Origin: Trematomus loennbergii
Lineage: Eukaryota > Chordata > Actinopteri > Perciformes > Nototheniidae
Length of the DNA: 64,000 nt
Reading direction: 5' to 3'
Assembly (NCBI GenBank): GCA_012861695.1
Contig: JAAOOA010000201.1
Span: forward strand, 449,501 to 513,500
This document shows positions 10,365 through 22,490 of this stretch, piece by piece. The position numbers and the translations under genes were made by a program. Numbering within the stretch: position 1 is the stretch's first letter; every line of letters begins with the position of its first letter. The notes under the pieces were generated by a model, which saw only the letters and a program-made list of their open reading frames with translations, made no database searches and was not told the origin of the DNA.

Positions 10365-13300
10365 ATGTTTCGGTACTTGAATGACGTTGATGACGACCCC
10401 TACATGATGTAAGTGTGGACATTATGTGTATGTTGTGTAGACACTTGTATCACTATGTGGTTTGCAAGAGGGGCGAAATGCACATGCTAGGTGGTGTTTT
10501 TTCACTGTGTCTTAAGCAGGTACCCTAACGTTTCTCCAGCTGTGGGGGCCTACAGTGGTCCACCATGTTGGATAGACAATAACAAAAAAGCTGTCAAAGC
10601 CCAAAAGCAGAGGAAAATAATCATCAACTGCTAAAATGTGCAATTATCACGACTTTCCTAACTTGGGATTATGCTAATTGATAGCAGGTGGCATTGCTTT
10701 TACTCATTTGTACACAAGCTACCTCTCTTGGTATCAGCACAGCTTTCCATTCTCCATAACAATACTGCATTTGATTGTATTATTATGTGTTCTTAGATAT
10801 AGTATACTGTATCCAGTACAATTGTTTTTATTTGTTTGGCCCTTTGTCTTCTTCAACTGTGTTTATGGATACACCAAGGCAAATTCCTCTATGTGTATAC
10901 CTACTTGGCAATAAACCTGAATTCTGATTGATGTAATGGTGCAGGTAACAGAGCACCTTTACATAACGTTGCATGAGGAGTTTTCCTCTACATTTGACAA
11001 ATGCATGAAACTGAAAAGTGCTGACAATCCCTTTTCTTCCCAGTATAACACATTTGCATTCATAGGAAATTGATTTGAAAGGGTTGAGTAGATCTGGAAC
11101 TGTGGATGTCATTATAAACTTATGCACCAGCACACACACGCTTAATCATTAGTTTTGAATAATGCAATGCTACTGAAACTATGGTGGGCCTTTTGGGGGG
11201 GTTCATGTGATCCCCTACTGTCAGCCTGTCACAAAGTAAGCAAAAGTACTGTTATAATCTCAAAACAACAGTCAGGCAGGTTCTGAAACAATGCCATTAT
11301 TGTGAAGTCAATGATTGCAATTTAAGATAATATCCGTTATTTATAATTCCTGTTATAATGTTTGACTGCCTATGCTTTAAGTGTATTCATTTGCCTGAGC
11401 AATAGTCCAAAGATCTTCAGTCCACTATCATCTGTGACAAAAGATAAGCCTCAAATCCTCTCATAAGAGAAGGTGGTAACAGAAATGATTTTGCGTATGG
11501 GGAAAAATCAACATAGTTGTCTGTTCTCTTTCTGTCAATTGAGTAAGTGACTAACTGTTGCAGCTCTGTTTTATGGCTCCTTCCATGCTCTGAAAAAGCT
11601 TGATTTAAATTGAACCTTAAGTGACTAGTTAATTGGCTTTAAAGGAACCTGCAACAACTCATTAATGCTTGGCTCATTACTCGCACTGTGGGAACTGAAA
11701 CGTAGTTCTTTACTCGAGGAGGTTCAGTTAAATTTAACAAGTTATACATACACTCAAGTCAAACCAGTAGTATACAGTAAGCATGCTTTGACACAGGGCC
11801 GTCCCTGGCCAACACGGGGCCCCACGCAAAGTTATATATATGGCCCTCTGTTTCGAGCGTCGACGGGGGGTTCTAGTGGAGCCTCGCAGCGGCAAAACCG
11901 TGCAGCGCAGCGCCGCATAGGTGCGCCGCATTTTCGGCTCGTTGAGGCTCCCTCCGCAAGGTGAGGCCCCACGCAGTCTGCATGATCGGCCTGTAGGGAG
12001 GGACGGCCCTGGTTTGACAACATGGCAACGCTAGTTTTGATAAAAATCTGAAGCTTAACAATCTGAAGCTTGGGCACCCATCCTAAAATTACACTTTTTT
12101 TGACACCCTACTTTACTTCACCTTTGAAAGATAAAGATGTTTCCATTATCAGACCATTTGTTTTACCCCAAACTAATCAAGTTGAAAAAAGACGGTCTTA
12201 GGATTTAAACCCTATGGAAACATATTGATATGCTGGTGATGTCTAACATATCTTTCATTTTTATTATCCAACGTTCATCCTGCACTCACACACTGTGCTG
12301 TGAGTCTACTCCCCCTTAAGTCTTAACAAACCAATAAGTTAAAGTGTAATCTGTGATGTCTTGCAGGGATCCATTTGCTGCTCACAGGCAGCAGATGAGG
12401 ATGATGTTCGGACCCTTCGGCATGGATCCCTTTGCTCTCACCCCCGCGATACAACCCCCCCGCGCCCCACGCAGACAGGTAACTCTCCGCCATGTTGAGC
12501 GACTATATAGTTTAAAGACACATCTGTTTAGATTAGCTTTGTATTATCAACCCCCACTTTAAATGTCCTTTTAGTCTTTATTATTTACCTACCTTCATAT
12601 TGTTTTATTTATTTTATAGGTTTTTATTTTATTTCTGTTGTACCGATATGTTCACTTTGTTTCATGGGGTTTTATATTGTATCGACTCAGTTTTCTTTGT
12701 CTTACCTGTCGGAGAGAAACCATTATGTATCGTTATTATCATACATTTGACCTCCTTGTGTCTATCTGATCAAATGTTATATTTTGCTGCATGCACCTTT
12801 TTAAAGTTCTTAACAAATAATCTGAGGGGAATTTCTTGTTGTGTATTTTTAACTTGTGATGTGTTTTGTAAAGCACTTGAGCTGCATGTGTTGTTGAAAA
12901 GTGCTCTAAATAAAGCTTTATTATTATTATTAATGTGTTGGAAACTGACATTAAACGACCCATCCTGTTCGTACGTTTTAATCTACGGTGTACATTTTCT
13001 TTCAGGCTGGTGCCATGACCCCTTCGGCATGATGGGAATGGTAAATAGCTTCTTCTTTGATCTCTTTCAAAACCTTGAAACATATAGTTTAAATGTAATT
13101 GTACAGATGACACGTGTACAATCAAGTGACTTCACCATGTGTCAAAGAGTTTACTGATCTTCATGTGAAATCACAGCATTGTGAAAAGCCGTCTCCATGT
13201 ATTCTAGTTTTAAATCTCATGGTCCATGTTACATTTCAAATAAGTTGGGTTTACACTTAAACACTATAAGGGCAATGTGGTGGGAAAAGACACCATATTT

Positions 13301-16300
13301 ACTTGAACCTGTGCTTGTCTTTTTCACCTTACCAACAGAATAAGGACAAAAGAAACAGGACTTGTTTCTTTTTCCAAAGAAAAACGTAAATTCCATCACA
13401 CACTTATCTTATTGATTTATCTAAGAAGAGTTTTTGGTCATAAAAGGATCTTTCTTAAGACATTTCAAGAATCATTAAGTGCTTAAATAAAGCCCATAAC
13501 TGCATGTTAGTCAAGCTGTGTCCATGATCACACACAGAATAAACACCCACTCAGAGATTGCATTAAAAAAAAAAGTATATTCATCAACATAACCCAAGAT
13601 CACAGTTTGCAAATGGCTGTCCTAAAACTTAAGTGTGTTTCATGCTTCTTCTTGCTCTCAAAATAAAGTTGAGAGGCTTATAAGAAATACCATCGCTGCT
13701 AAAACTGACAATACAAGCTGTACTTTCCAACACTGTGTTAATACTTGACGTTTCATCAGTTGATAATTTAATAACGTTTTCTTTTTGCAGGGTGGTGGTG
13801 GTGGTGGTGGTGGTGGTGGTGGGAGGGTTCATGGATATGTTTGGCATGATGGGAGACATGATGGGAAACGTGGTAAGTAGTCCTGTGTAGCAGTTTCCAA
13901 ATAAACACACAGTAATGACCCTCATGAATGGAAGCTGTGTCTGAACGTCACTCCATTTATTTTTCTTCTCGCAGGAAAGAATGTCCGGCTCATCGAACTG
14001 TCAGACGTATTCCTCTTCGACGATGATCTCCTACTCCTCTTCAGACGCGGGGCCTCCTGAAGTTTATCAGCAGACGAGTGCGACGAGAACAGGACCAGGA
14101 GGGGTGAGGAGAACTGATGATTAAATACTTTTCAATTCAAGGATTCAAGGCTTTTATTGTCATGTGTGCATAGCTACAGTGTAGATATGACAATGAAAAT
14201 CTGAGGTCACAGGCCTCTCCAACAGTGCAACACAATAACACAGATACAGAATATAGTAGAAATAGTGCAGAATAGTATATACAATGTAATTGGAATATTG
14301 ATATATATATATACAGGGTGTCCTCGGGGTCTTAAAAAGTATTAAAAGTTGATCAATCAATTTAGCGAAAATGAAGGCTATTAAAAAGTATTAAACGGCA
14401 TTTTCCAAGGTATTACATTTTGTAGCTAGTTTCCAATAAGTATATAAATTGTCCAAAGAGGTTGTATTCTACAGTCTGCCTGAATGTAATCATTGCGTAG
14501 GTGTGTAGTGTGATTCTGTGTAGTTTCTTTATGGCATCCCGTTGGATTGGACGTCATCTGATCAGGACATCTCACGCTCACTGCTTGATAGCGCGCGAAG
14601 TCCGTTTACGCCGGTTGTTAAAAACATCGTTATGGGGAAATGCAAGTTTGCGTCCAAATGGTTGGAAGATAAGGAGGAAGGACAATCAATACTGTATATA
14701 GTCAATGTGAGGTCAAGTGTGTCGCCAAGGTAACCGGTTAGAACTCCAAGTGGCGATGAGGTCTTAAAATGTATGGAAAGGGTCTTAAAAAAGGTCTTAA
14801 AAGGTTTTTCATGTGACTTCAGGATTCCTGCATATACCCTGTTATAAGTTGCAAACAGATGAATGTTAGAATAGAATTTGGATGAAACCCCTCTTTAATG
14901 GTCTCACATGCAGAGCACACAGCACACACAGTGACATGTGTTCTCTGCTTTTAACCCATCCTAGTACAGGAGCAGCTATTGTACAGCGCCCGGGGAGCAA
15001 TGGGAGTGAGGGGGGAAGGGGGGGGTGTCCGGTGCCTTGCTCGAGGGCACCACGGCAGGAGGTGAACTGGGACCTCTCCAAGTAGAAGTCCACACTCCAT
15101 ATAATAGGTCTGGTCGGGGACTTGAACGGCGACCCTACAGCTCCCAGTCCAAGCCCCTACTGACTGAGCCACTGCCGGATGTTCTTTCAAAAGTTCACAA
15201 TACATATAGGGAGGGAGCGCTGATTGGTGCCGAAGCCTTCCTTCTTGACCTGACTACACTGACTGAACTCTATTTTGTTAAAGATCGGCAAATACATTGG
15301 CAGATTTTTCACTAAGAGGCGCTATGTGTGTTTGGAAAAGCATGTTTTTTTTAGTGTCCATTTGAACTAAACTGAAAGTACTGTGAAGGATTGAGTTTGG
15401 TTCCATAGTGGACTTGTTCCAGTTGGTATTGGGAACATCTGGAAGGAGTTATTGTAGTTTATACTTTAATTTTGACTTTTTCTGGATGGGACGGCTTCAT
15501 TTAATCACACAGTCACTATTGATAACTTTAGAAATATTATTATGTTGCATTAAGAGTTTGTGATTTGTTGAAGAGTGTGGATTTAACATGGTTTAAGTGG
15601 CAAATTTAAAGCGTTGTGCCATTTGTCCTGGCTTTTGAATACTTATACCCTTTGTAGGGTTTGACCAGACTCTAACTATTTAAATTGACTGGCACCCCAG
15701 CAACTTAAAAAATACTTATTCTGCTCATTTTCAGGTTGATATTTGTACTTTGTGTCTCTCCTGTGACATGTCTCCATGCTTTAATGTTCAAAAAGCTCTT
15801 TATTTGTCTCATACTGCCTGTCACGTACATTGTGTTGGAGCCAATAGAAGCGCAAGTGTTACGTTGTGATGTCAGTATGATACTGAAGTAAATAAAGGAG
15901 TCCGGTGGAGGCGTTTCAGGCACAAGGATTTTTAGCTTTTGTAGACCATGTACATCACATGTGTCAAACTCAAGGTCCGGGGGCCAAATCAGGCCCTTGG
16001 TGGATTTATTTCGGCCCGCAGGATAATTTCTAATTACTATTAGATCTGGCCCGCCGGTATATTGCACGCACACCTTCACTCAATCCTGAGGGTCTCCTCA
16101 GCTCAGAGCCTGACCCCAAACATTGATGAACTTGCACCCAAGATGCCAAGTATCTGGCTTGAACTAGCATCACAGAGCAGCACACTGAGTTTAATGGATG
16201 TTTCCTTCTGCACTTTCTTCACGACACAGGGCATGTTTGGTTTGTTCTTTGAGGGGAATTGTTTTTTTGAAGCTGTTGTTGGCCTGTGGAGAAATGTAAT

Positions 16301-19300
16301 CATAAGAGTTGTTTTTATAGGCAATAATTTAAGCTTTGTTAGTTCCAGGTTTAATATGTGCAATAAGTTCATTTCAATAAGTTTTGCAATACACATTGAA
16401 CCAGTCCGGCCCTCGACTAGTACCCATTTTTTAATTTTGTCCCACTGTGTATTTGAGTTTGACACCCCTGATACATGCACAAAAACCAATATAACACACT
16501 ACAGGAAAGGGGAAACCCAGAAAGAGCATGATAGGAGCTCTTTAACATCAAAACGCTACAAAGTAGACCTGATTACTCTCTTTTTAAGTCTGACTGGATG
16601 TTCATGCTTCATTTGTGCTGACAGGACTGTGGCTTTCTGACCTCACGAACACATGAAACGGCATTAATTGTAGTGACAATAAGTCGATCATGTACAGTAT
16701 AAACATCATCGTTGTCATACAAACATTTCAGCCCGAGTTCATTGAGAGTTCACAGCTGCTGCTTGTTTTTGCTAAAGTGAGTTGTCATCACTTTTGTCTT
16801 CAGATCCGTGAGACGCGGCAGTCGATGAGGGACAGCGAGAGCGGCCTGGAGCGCCTCGCCATCGGACACCACATCGGGGAGCGTGGACACGTAATGGAGC
16901 GTTCACGAAATCGCCGCACCGGAGACCGCGAGGACCGAAATGACTTCATTAACCTCGATGAGAGTGAGTCAACGGGCCAGAAAGATGCTTAATGTTCAGG
17001 AGAGAGGCGTGCACTCATCCCTAATAACTCGTCTGGCTTAACAAGAAACTAAAGTAATGTTGTCAGATTACACGGATCACTGGGGTTTAACCTGGGGCCG
17101 ACGAAGCTTCACGAAAAGCCTCCGTGAGTTTAAGGACCGTAATATAACTTTTGATGAAAGCATACAGCCTATATCATTTCTGTGAACAGCTTCATCCAAA
17201 TCACTCGTTCTACCTGAAGTTCATGCAGTTATTAGGGTCATTGTTTGGCTCAATTCTTCAGTTTAACAGTTGATAAGGCTGGGCGACTTGATCATATATG
17301 TCGATATTTTTAACCAAGTACATCAACAGACAACACTTTATTGTACTGCTGACTTTAAAACCAGGAAAAGACAATGCTTATTTGATTCATCGATATTTAA
17401 AGTCTAAGACAGTGTCTAGTGTCATATGACAATATCAATGATATATTTAAGCCATGTATATATTAAGTATATATGGCCATTATATCACAGTTAAGGGGTG
17501 TGGTTCGGCCCGCTGTTTTCTTGTCCCAGTTTGAAAAGCAAACATTTTCAGCCAAACTGTATGCCGTTAAATCGACCGGACTTCTTTCTGCAGATGTGAG
17601 CGTCCTTTAACAATGGTCAATAAGTCCTTGCTGCACATTATCCCTTACATGTTTCCATCTTAAGCTTTGTTAGTTAGTTAGTTTCGTAACGGACGTAATG
17701 TAACGGTTGTAGCTTTTCTCAGACGCGGAGGGATACTGACTTGTTGTGAAAAGTAACTGCAATTCTACCCGTGATATACGCTCACTATATCACGGCTAAG
17801 AACCAATCAGATTGCTTGATTTGACTTGTCCGTTTTATAAATACATATATTCTCCAGCCATAGTGTGTATTGTTTTTGTAAATATATCATGAAATATCCA
17901 TAAAATATGGCACTTAGTCAGGGGTCTATCTCAAAGATAGAAATGAGATCTATGTTGCTTAAGATAAGATAAGATGGAACTTTATTTATCCCCTTGGGGA
18001 AATTCAGGCGTTTATGGCAGCAACAGTGTCAGAATGAAAGATAGGATTCACACAAGGTAAATATCAAATAGAATTCATGTCCTAGAAAGACAAGGTAAAC
18101 TTAACTAATGTGCATTTAAATTAAAAATTAAAAAATGAATGGTTTCGGCGAAAACTAAAAGGTACCACGGGGTCAGATTATAATTTTCCAAAGGGGGGTT
18201 CGTTTAGGATGAAACACTTGAAGTAACTAAAGGATAAGTTAAACCAGAAAGTAGAAAGATAAGCGAGGTCATAGAAAACTATTTCTGCTAAAAAGTGAGC
18301 AATGATTGAGTCAGAGCTAAACATTTCAGATGTGTGTATCTCACTCTGCTCTGACACTTTCATTCATGTACCTTTTGTTATTCGTGTTTTATTATCTTTG
18401 CTTTGAAAGGAGTGTTTTGAAATGCCATTTTATAATATGTTTCTTAATATCTTTCATGTTTGTATTGCCTCGTGTTGAAAGGTGCTATATAAATAAACTT
18501 GCCTTGCCTTAAGAATAAAGTATAAACTACAACAACTGAAATGGAAATAATCCGGTACATAAAAAGTATCTCAAAGCTTAAGTACAGTACTTTTGAATAC
18601 TTTGTACTGGTATATACTATACAGGGTTCTTACGCTCATTAAAAACCTGGAAAAGTCATGGAAATTCAAAATGCAAATTCCAGGCCCTGGAAAAGTTTTG
18701 GAAAACAATATTTTTCCCAAAGTTTTAGAAAAGTCATGGAAATGTAACTAAAGTTGAAATAGTAATACTATAATGATCATACATGCTGTATCGTATAGTA
18801 ATGAAACGTAAAATGGCATTTAACTGTTGAGGTATTTTGCTGGAGATTTGAGTTGCTTTAGCGTGTAGAAGCTAGTAAGCCTATTTGATTTGTTTTAGAT
18901 AGGCACAACATGTTTCATATGCAGACCTTATTTTCCTGTTCCATGTTCAAATAAACCATTTTCAGTGGTACCGCTGAGAAAGAGTCATTTGGTCATGGAA
19001 AAGTCATTGAAAATCATTGGTGAAAAAGTGTATGAACCCTGACTATAGTACTGCACAGTATAAGCATATCAAGGTGCTATTGAATAAACTTGCCTTGCCT
19101 TCAAATCCTATCCTTTCCTCCCCTCCTTTAGCTGATGCTGGAGCGTTTGACGAGGAGTGGAGGAGCCAGGCGGGGAGGTACGTCCCCCCGACCGCCCGGC
19201 GCTGGAGTACGGCCGAGATCGACGGGGAGGCGGTCAGCAGCTGGCCCTCCCAGCCCCACCGGCACCCCCAGCCCCCCGACCCCCCCCGGAGCCCGGCACG

Positions 19301-19380
19301 AGTCGCCCAGACACGAGTCGCCCAGAAACGAGTCGCCCAGACACCGTCAGCCTCAGAGCCGCCCACGCTACGACTGGTGA
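10365..19380 (+). CDS. mlf2: Myeloid leukemia factor 2
   Basis: MLF proteins are DNAJB6/HSP-associated adaptors found in nucleus and cytoplasm. Coding exons are 10365-10408, 12367-12478, 13006-13040, 13791-13872, 13975-14103, 16804-16963 and 19132-19380, all with GT-AG introns. The protein starts [18 protein letters not shown]. It contains [72 protein letters not shown] and AFDEEWR, and ends RPRYDW, the MLF2-type C-terminus (human MLF2 ends RRYDW). Length is about 269 residues against 248 in human. Exon 4 begins with (GGT)10, giving a glycine run. The tail has three RHESP-like repeats. Frame breaks: one C missing in exon 3 (ACCCCTTC, near 13020), one extra G after the GGT run near 13821, and one extra C in the run near 19280. 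These are homopolymer-type and probably assembly errors. MLF1 is the alternative, but the C-terminus and synteny favour MLF2. Confidence 0.93.
11794..12011 (+). mobile_element. hAT-type MITE in mlf2 intron 1
   Basis: The ends are inverted: CAGGGCCGTCCCT at 11794 and AGGGACGGCCCTG ending at 12011. The flanks ctttgaca and gtttgaca match at 7 of 8 bases, an 8-bp target duplication typical of hAT. It has no transposase and is GC-rich inside. Confidence 0.75.
12740..12935 (+). repeat. Interspersed repeat tail, copy 1
   Basis: The segment contains gatcaaatgttatat, caaataatctgaggggaat and gtaaagcac, and ends in gctctaaataaagctttatt plus an ATT run. A close copy is at 29890-30085. The AT-rich simple tail suggests a LINE or SINE 3' end. 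Confidence 0.65.
13791..13820 (+). repeat. (GGT)10 coding trinucleotide repeat
   Basis: Ten GGT units begin at the first base of mlf2 exon 4, directly after the acceptor TTTTTGCAG. They encode a glycine run before GGFMDMFG. The reading frame must shift by one base after the run, so the unit count or the adjacent G run may be misassembled. Confidence 0.9.
14314..14841 (+). mobile_element. hAT-like element with CAGGGTG...ACCCTG ends
   Basis: The left end CAGGGTGTCC at 14314 and the right end ATATACCCTG at 14841 are short imperfect inverted termini. The body has repeated gtcttaaaa/ttaaaaagtatt motifs. It lies in mlf2 intron 5. No clear target duplication was seen because the left flank is a TA run. 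Confidence 0.5.
14860..15190 (+). repeat. SINE/LINE-derived repeat
   Basis: The segment includes tttaacccatcc, gagcaatgggagtg, tgccttgctcgaggg and ggacttgaacggcgac, then ctgagccactgcc. These phrases are characteristic of a common teleost retroposon tail. It lies in mlf2 intron 5, and family assignment is by memory of pattern only. Confidence 0.5.
15715..16545 (+). mobile_element. GGGCCCTATTATGC-family element interrupted by a hAT MITE
   Basis: The left part matches the elements at 21202, 35508 and 54494 (catgtctccatgctttaatg, then catactgcctg). The right end, caggaaaggggaaaccc to gctctttaa, is found after a foreign insert. The insert is the GTGTCAAACTC element at 15958-16470. Confidence 0.7.
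15958..16470 (+). mobile_element. hAT-type element (GGGGTGTCAAACTC family), nested copy
   Basis: The left end reads catgtgtcaaactcaagg and the right end gagtttgacacccctg, a terminal inverted repeat of about 16 bp with a mutated left tip. It has split the host repeat between a tacat and a tacatgcac motif. The same family occurs at 28423-29063 and 47437-47680. The open stretches inside it are not genes. Confidence 0.75.
17960..18015 (+). repeat. Short retroposon tail
   Basis: Repeated gataa units lead into actttatttatcccc and ttggggaaattcagg. A related phrase is at 41060-41110. Such 3' tails are common in teleost LINE copies. It lies in mlf2 intron 6. Confidence 0.45.
18622..19041 (+). mobile_element. 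hAT-like element with CAGGGTTC...GAACCCTG ends
   Basis: Left end CAGGGTTCTTACGC at 18622; right end GTATGAACCCTG at 19041. The body holds repeated tggaaaagtcatgg phrases. It sits in the last mlf2 intron, about 90 bp before the final exon. No clear 8-bp duplication was found. Confidence 0.6.
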
Positions 19381-20027
19381 AGGTGAGGGGATTCACTATT
19401 CTGATGCAATAAAAGTCAAACCAGTGATTCAGTTCTATTTGTAAAGCCCAATATCAGAACATTTGACTCAAGGAGGACACGCCTGGACCCATGATACAGA
19501 TATTAAAAACTCCTGATCAAACAACCACTACACTGCTAACAAAAGAAGCACTGGAGTTACATAGTGATGTCACGGTGGGAGAGAAACTCCCTCTGGAGAG
19601 AACACAGGGATGTTAGCCTTTGCATGCACACACACCTTTTTAACACGCAACAGGAAGGAAACCCCCAAAAAGCAGAATATGCCCCCTTTGAATGAAATAC
19701 TACACCCCCACAATGAGCATTTATGTATCTATTACTCATCCAATTGTGAGAGTTTGCAGATGGAAGTTTTGATAAACCAGGCCCCACATTTTCCCATAAA
19801 GAACTTTATACAATTTTTGCATCCTTCATTTGATTGATTGCAGTGCATCGTCCATATAAGAGAAATCAAAACAAAAAACAGCATTAGCAACATAAACAGT
19901 CCCACATAGTGTTCGAAAAGGAGTGAGAAGAAGTATAATTTATTTAATCTCACCCCCTTGTCCCTAAATGATTTATTTATAATCTGCAATAATTATTATT
20001 ATTAATCTGCTTTACCTGTTGATTGAC

Positions 20028-20205
20028 ATATATACACATATGTACATACACACATATATACATATACACACCTACATACTCACACATATATACATATACA
20101 CATATGTACATACACGCATACATACACACAACATACACATGTATACATATATGCACATATACATATACACACCTACATACTCACACATATACACATACAC
20201 ATAGT
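20028..20205 (+). repeat. TA/CA-rich imperfect microsatellite
   Basis: Alternating acacatatgtacatac-like units cover about 180 bp. All apparent reading frames through it consist of Tyr-Thr-His-Ile repeats and are not genes. Confidence 0.85.
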
Positions 20206-20649
20206 CAAACACCTTCCCCATCCCTGTACCTCAAGAAAATAATTCTCTGTATTTCCTCTTGAACTGGTTAATGTCTGGACATGGCTTGAGCTCCACGTTC
20301 ACACTGTTCCATAGTCTCACTCATGGAGTCGAAATTAAAATCAAAAATTCCTATAAGAAAATGTCAAAACATGTAGTGAGATGCACACATTCACACGTCA
20401 TTTCTGGTGAAGTATTCCTTTTTAGAAATCCTGAATTGTTCAATAAATGATCTGTTGAGTTTGCCCCTCCGTTATTCGTGGAACTAACCTCTGCGATTGG
20501 TCCGCTCTCCCTGCAGGTTTCCCACTTGGCGCTCAGATGAAAGGAGTTGAGGGAAGATTTCCCCGATGCTGTGAAACGCTGAAGACGGACGGTGATGATC
20601 GTCACAACTGCCCGTCGTAAATGTTTGATATGACTGGACTGTCTATTCA

Positions 20650-20840
20650 TGAACAACATACACACACATACACACACACACACACACACAACCAAACCCC
20701 ACATGCTTGATAGTTACATTAACTCCTCCTCCACTGTTACACTCTACACACACACACACACACACACCCTTGTACAAACATGGGTATAACTACACTTTAT
20801 ATATACTCATTCTCAAAACTTGACATGTGTTTTTGCCCAC
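20650..20840 (+). repeat. CA runs plus a segment shared with eno2 intron 3
   Basis: Two CA runs flank cactgttacactctac. The following stretch, from about 20763 to 20840 (ttgtacaaacatgggtata, then tcaaaacttgacatgtgttt), is found inverted at 27012-27088. Confidence 0.7.
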
Positions 20841-21201
20841 TGCACTAAAGTGCAACAGTATACAGTACATCTGCTGTACAGTCCATTTTATGTTTGTGAA
20901 GACACTAGTGTGTCAGTGAATTGAATTGTATACTGTTAACTAATTAATCTAACTAAATAAAAAGTTCATTAAACATTGTTAGATAATTACAAAATGTGTC
21001 TGTTGTGCTTGTGTTTGAGATTGGATGTCTTGAATAATAAATGATGGAATGTTTTCTAAAACTGAATCGTAATACTCTTCAACGTACAGCTTAAAAGCAA
21101 TATATATATATTCAACTAAATATGTCCTTTTCTTGGTTTGTGTGTACAAGCTAATTGGTTTTCCTCTGGTGTAAATGTGTCATTTTGCTGCCGTGTTTAC
21201 T

Positions 21202-21922
21202 TTAAAGGGGCCCTGTTATGCAAATGTTTAGGTTCATATTTGTATGTAGTGTCTCTACTGGGACATGTCTCCATGCTTTAATGTTCAAAAGCTCTTTATT
21301 TTCCTCATACTGCCTGTGCTGCAGCACCTCTTTTCACCCTCTGTCTGAAACCAGAGCCCAGTCTGCTCTGATTGGTTAGCTGGCCGGCTCTGTTGTGATT
21401 GTTCAACCACTTAGAGATGTCCCGCCCCTTAGCCTATGTGTTGGAGCGCTAGCCAATAGAAGTGCAAGTGTTACATAGTGAGGTCATTATGTTATGGAAG
21501 TCCAATGGAGGCGTTCAGGCATTACAGTTACAGTACATTACAGTTAACTTCGGTGTCAGAGGATTTAAAAAACCTTTGTATCTCTCTGAATGTTACTCAG
21601 ATTATAGACAGTCCTACTCGCCCTAACATTAAGTCCCCAAATAAATACTCCTTAATTGATCTCATTTTAACTAATGTTCCCCATAAATACTTATCTGTGG
21701 GGAGTATTTGCAAATGATCTGAGTGATCACTGTGTTGTAGCCACAATTAGGGACACAAAAGTCCAAAAGGTTAAACCTCGCATTATCATGAAGAGAGACA
21801 AAAAACATTTTGTGGAGCAGGGTTTTGTACATGATCTGTTTGATGTTAGCCTTTGCAGACCATTTACATGCACCAAAACATATAACACTACAGGAAAGGG
21901 AAAACCCCAAAAAGCATTATAG
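21202..21922 (+). mobile_element. GGGCCCTATTATGC-family element, interrupted
   Basis: TTAA at 21202 precedes aggggccctgttatgc. The middle matches the copies at 35508 and 54494 (gaaaccagagcccagtctg, then gatgtcccgcccctta), and the right part ends ccccaaaaagcattatag. A LINE fragment splits it at about 21520-21842. Confidence 0.75.
21520..21842 (+). mobile_element. LINE endonuclease-domain fragment
   Basis: Two adjoining frames read LKNLCISLNVTQIIDSPTRP and NKYSLIDLILTNVPHKYLSV, then after a frame break VFANDLSDHCVVATIRDTK. The SDH motif with the preceding LIDLILTN is the C-terminal part of an APE-type endonuclease domain of a non-LTR retrotransposon. It is about 320 bp, without reverse transcriptase, and dead. 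Confidence 0.75.
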
Positions 21923-22490
21923 CACTGCATGTATCTGTGCTTCCTCTTCCCTGTGCATCATGTCTGCAGGTCATGTGACCTCCAGATGGAGCTCTCAAGT
22001 GGAGCAGCCAATGAACAGCTTCTGTTTTGACAAATCACTTTCTCCCATCTCCCTGCCGGCCTCCTTTTTGTGCACGCTGTATCTTTAATTACAACCATAT
22101 CTATTTTAAACGTCCGTGCTCCCTCCAGCGTCTCGTCACCTGTCTACTTCCTGTCTTCTTTCATCCTCGTCATTAGATCTCTAAACTCCTCCGACACGGC
22201 AGCTCGTTTTGTGCATCTGTCTTCTTAGATGTATCCTCCTCATGCTCTCTTTGATCTGAAATGTTCTGCCTGTCTTTCCACATCTGAAGGATACAGATGT
22301 TTGTTTCCAAGTTACCTTTCAGCCTGTTATGACATTTCTCTGCAGTCATAACAGCTCTGCCTGATTTGGCAGCAAATTAAATGTGCAGTTTGCTGGGACA
22401 ATATTTGCACACATGTCATCTTGCATTTGTTAGCTGATGTGCACATGTACACTCGGCAACAAATGACAAGCCTTGAGTCAGGAACACAAT

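Larger units (their letters stand above)
19381..20985 (+). other. mlf2 3' UTR and flank
   Basis: This follows the mlf2 stop. It holds a partial GGGCCCTATTATGC-family tail at about 19553-19692, a TA/CA-rich tract at 20028-20205, and CA runs at 20650-20770. AATAAA-type signals occur near 20957. Where the mature transcript ends cannot be fixed from sequence. Confidence 0.5.

Noticed and set aside
12600..13157. 185-codon open frame with hydrophobic stretches
   Set aside because: It runs across a retroposon tail and an mlf2 exon in the wrong frame, and hydrophobic content follows from T-richness.
16062..16640. 192-codon open frame
   Set aside because: It lies in a hAT element nested in another repeat and has no recognisable domain.
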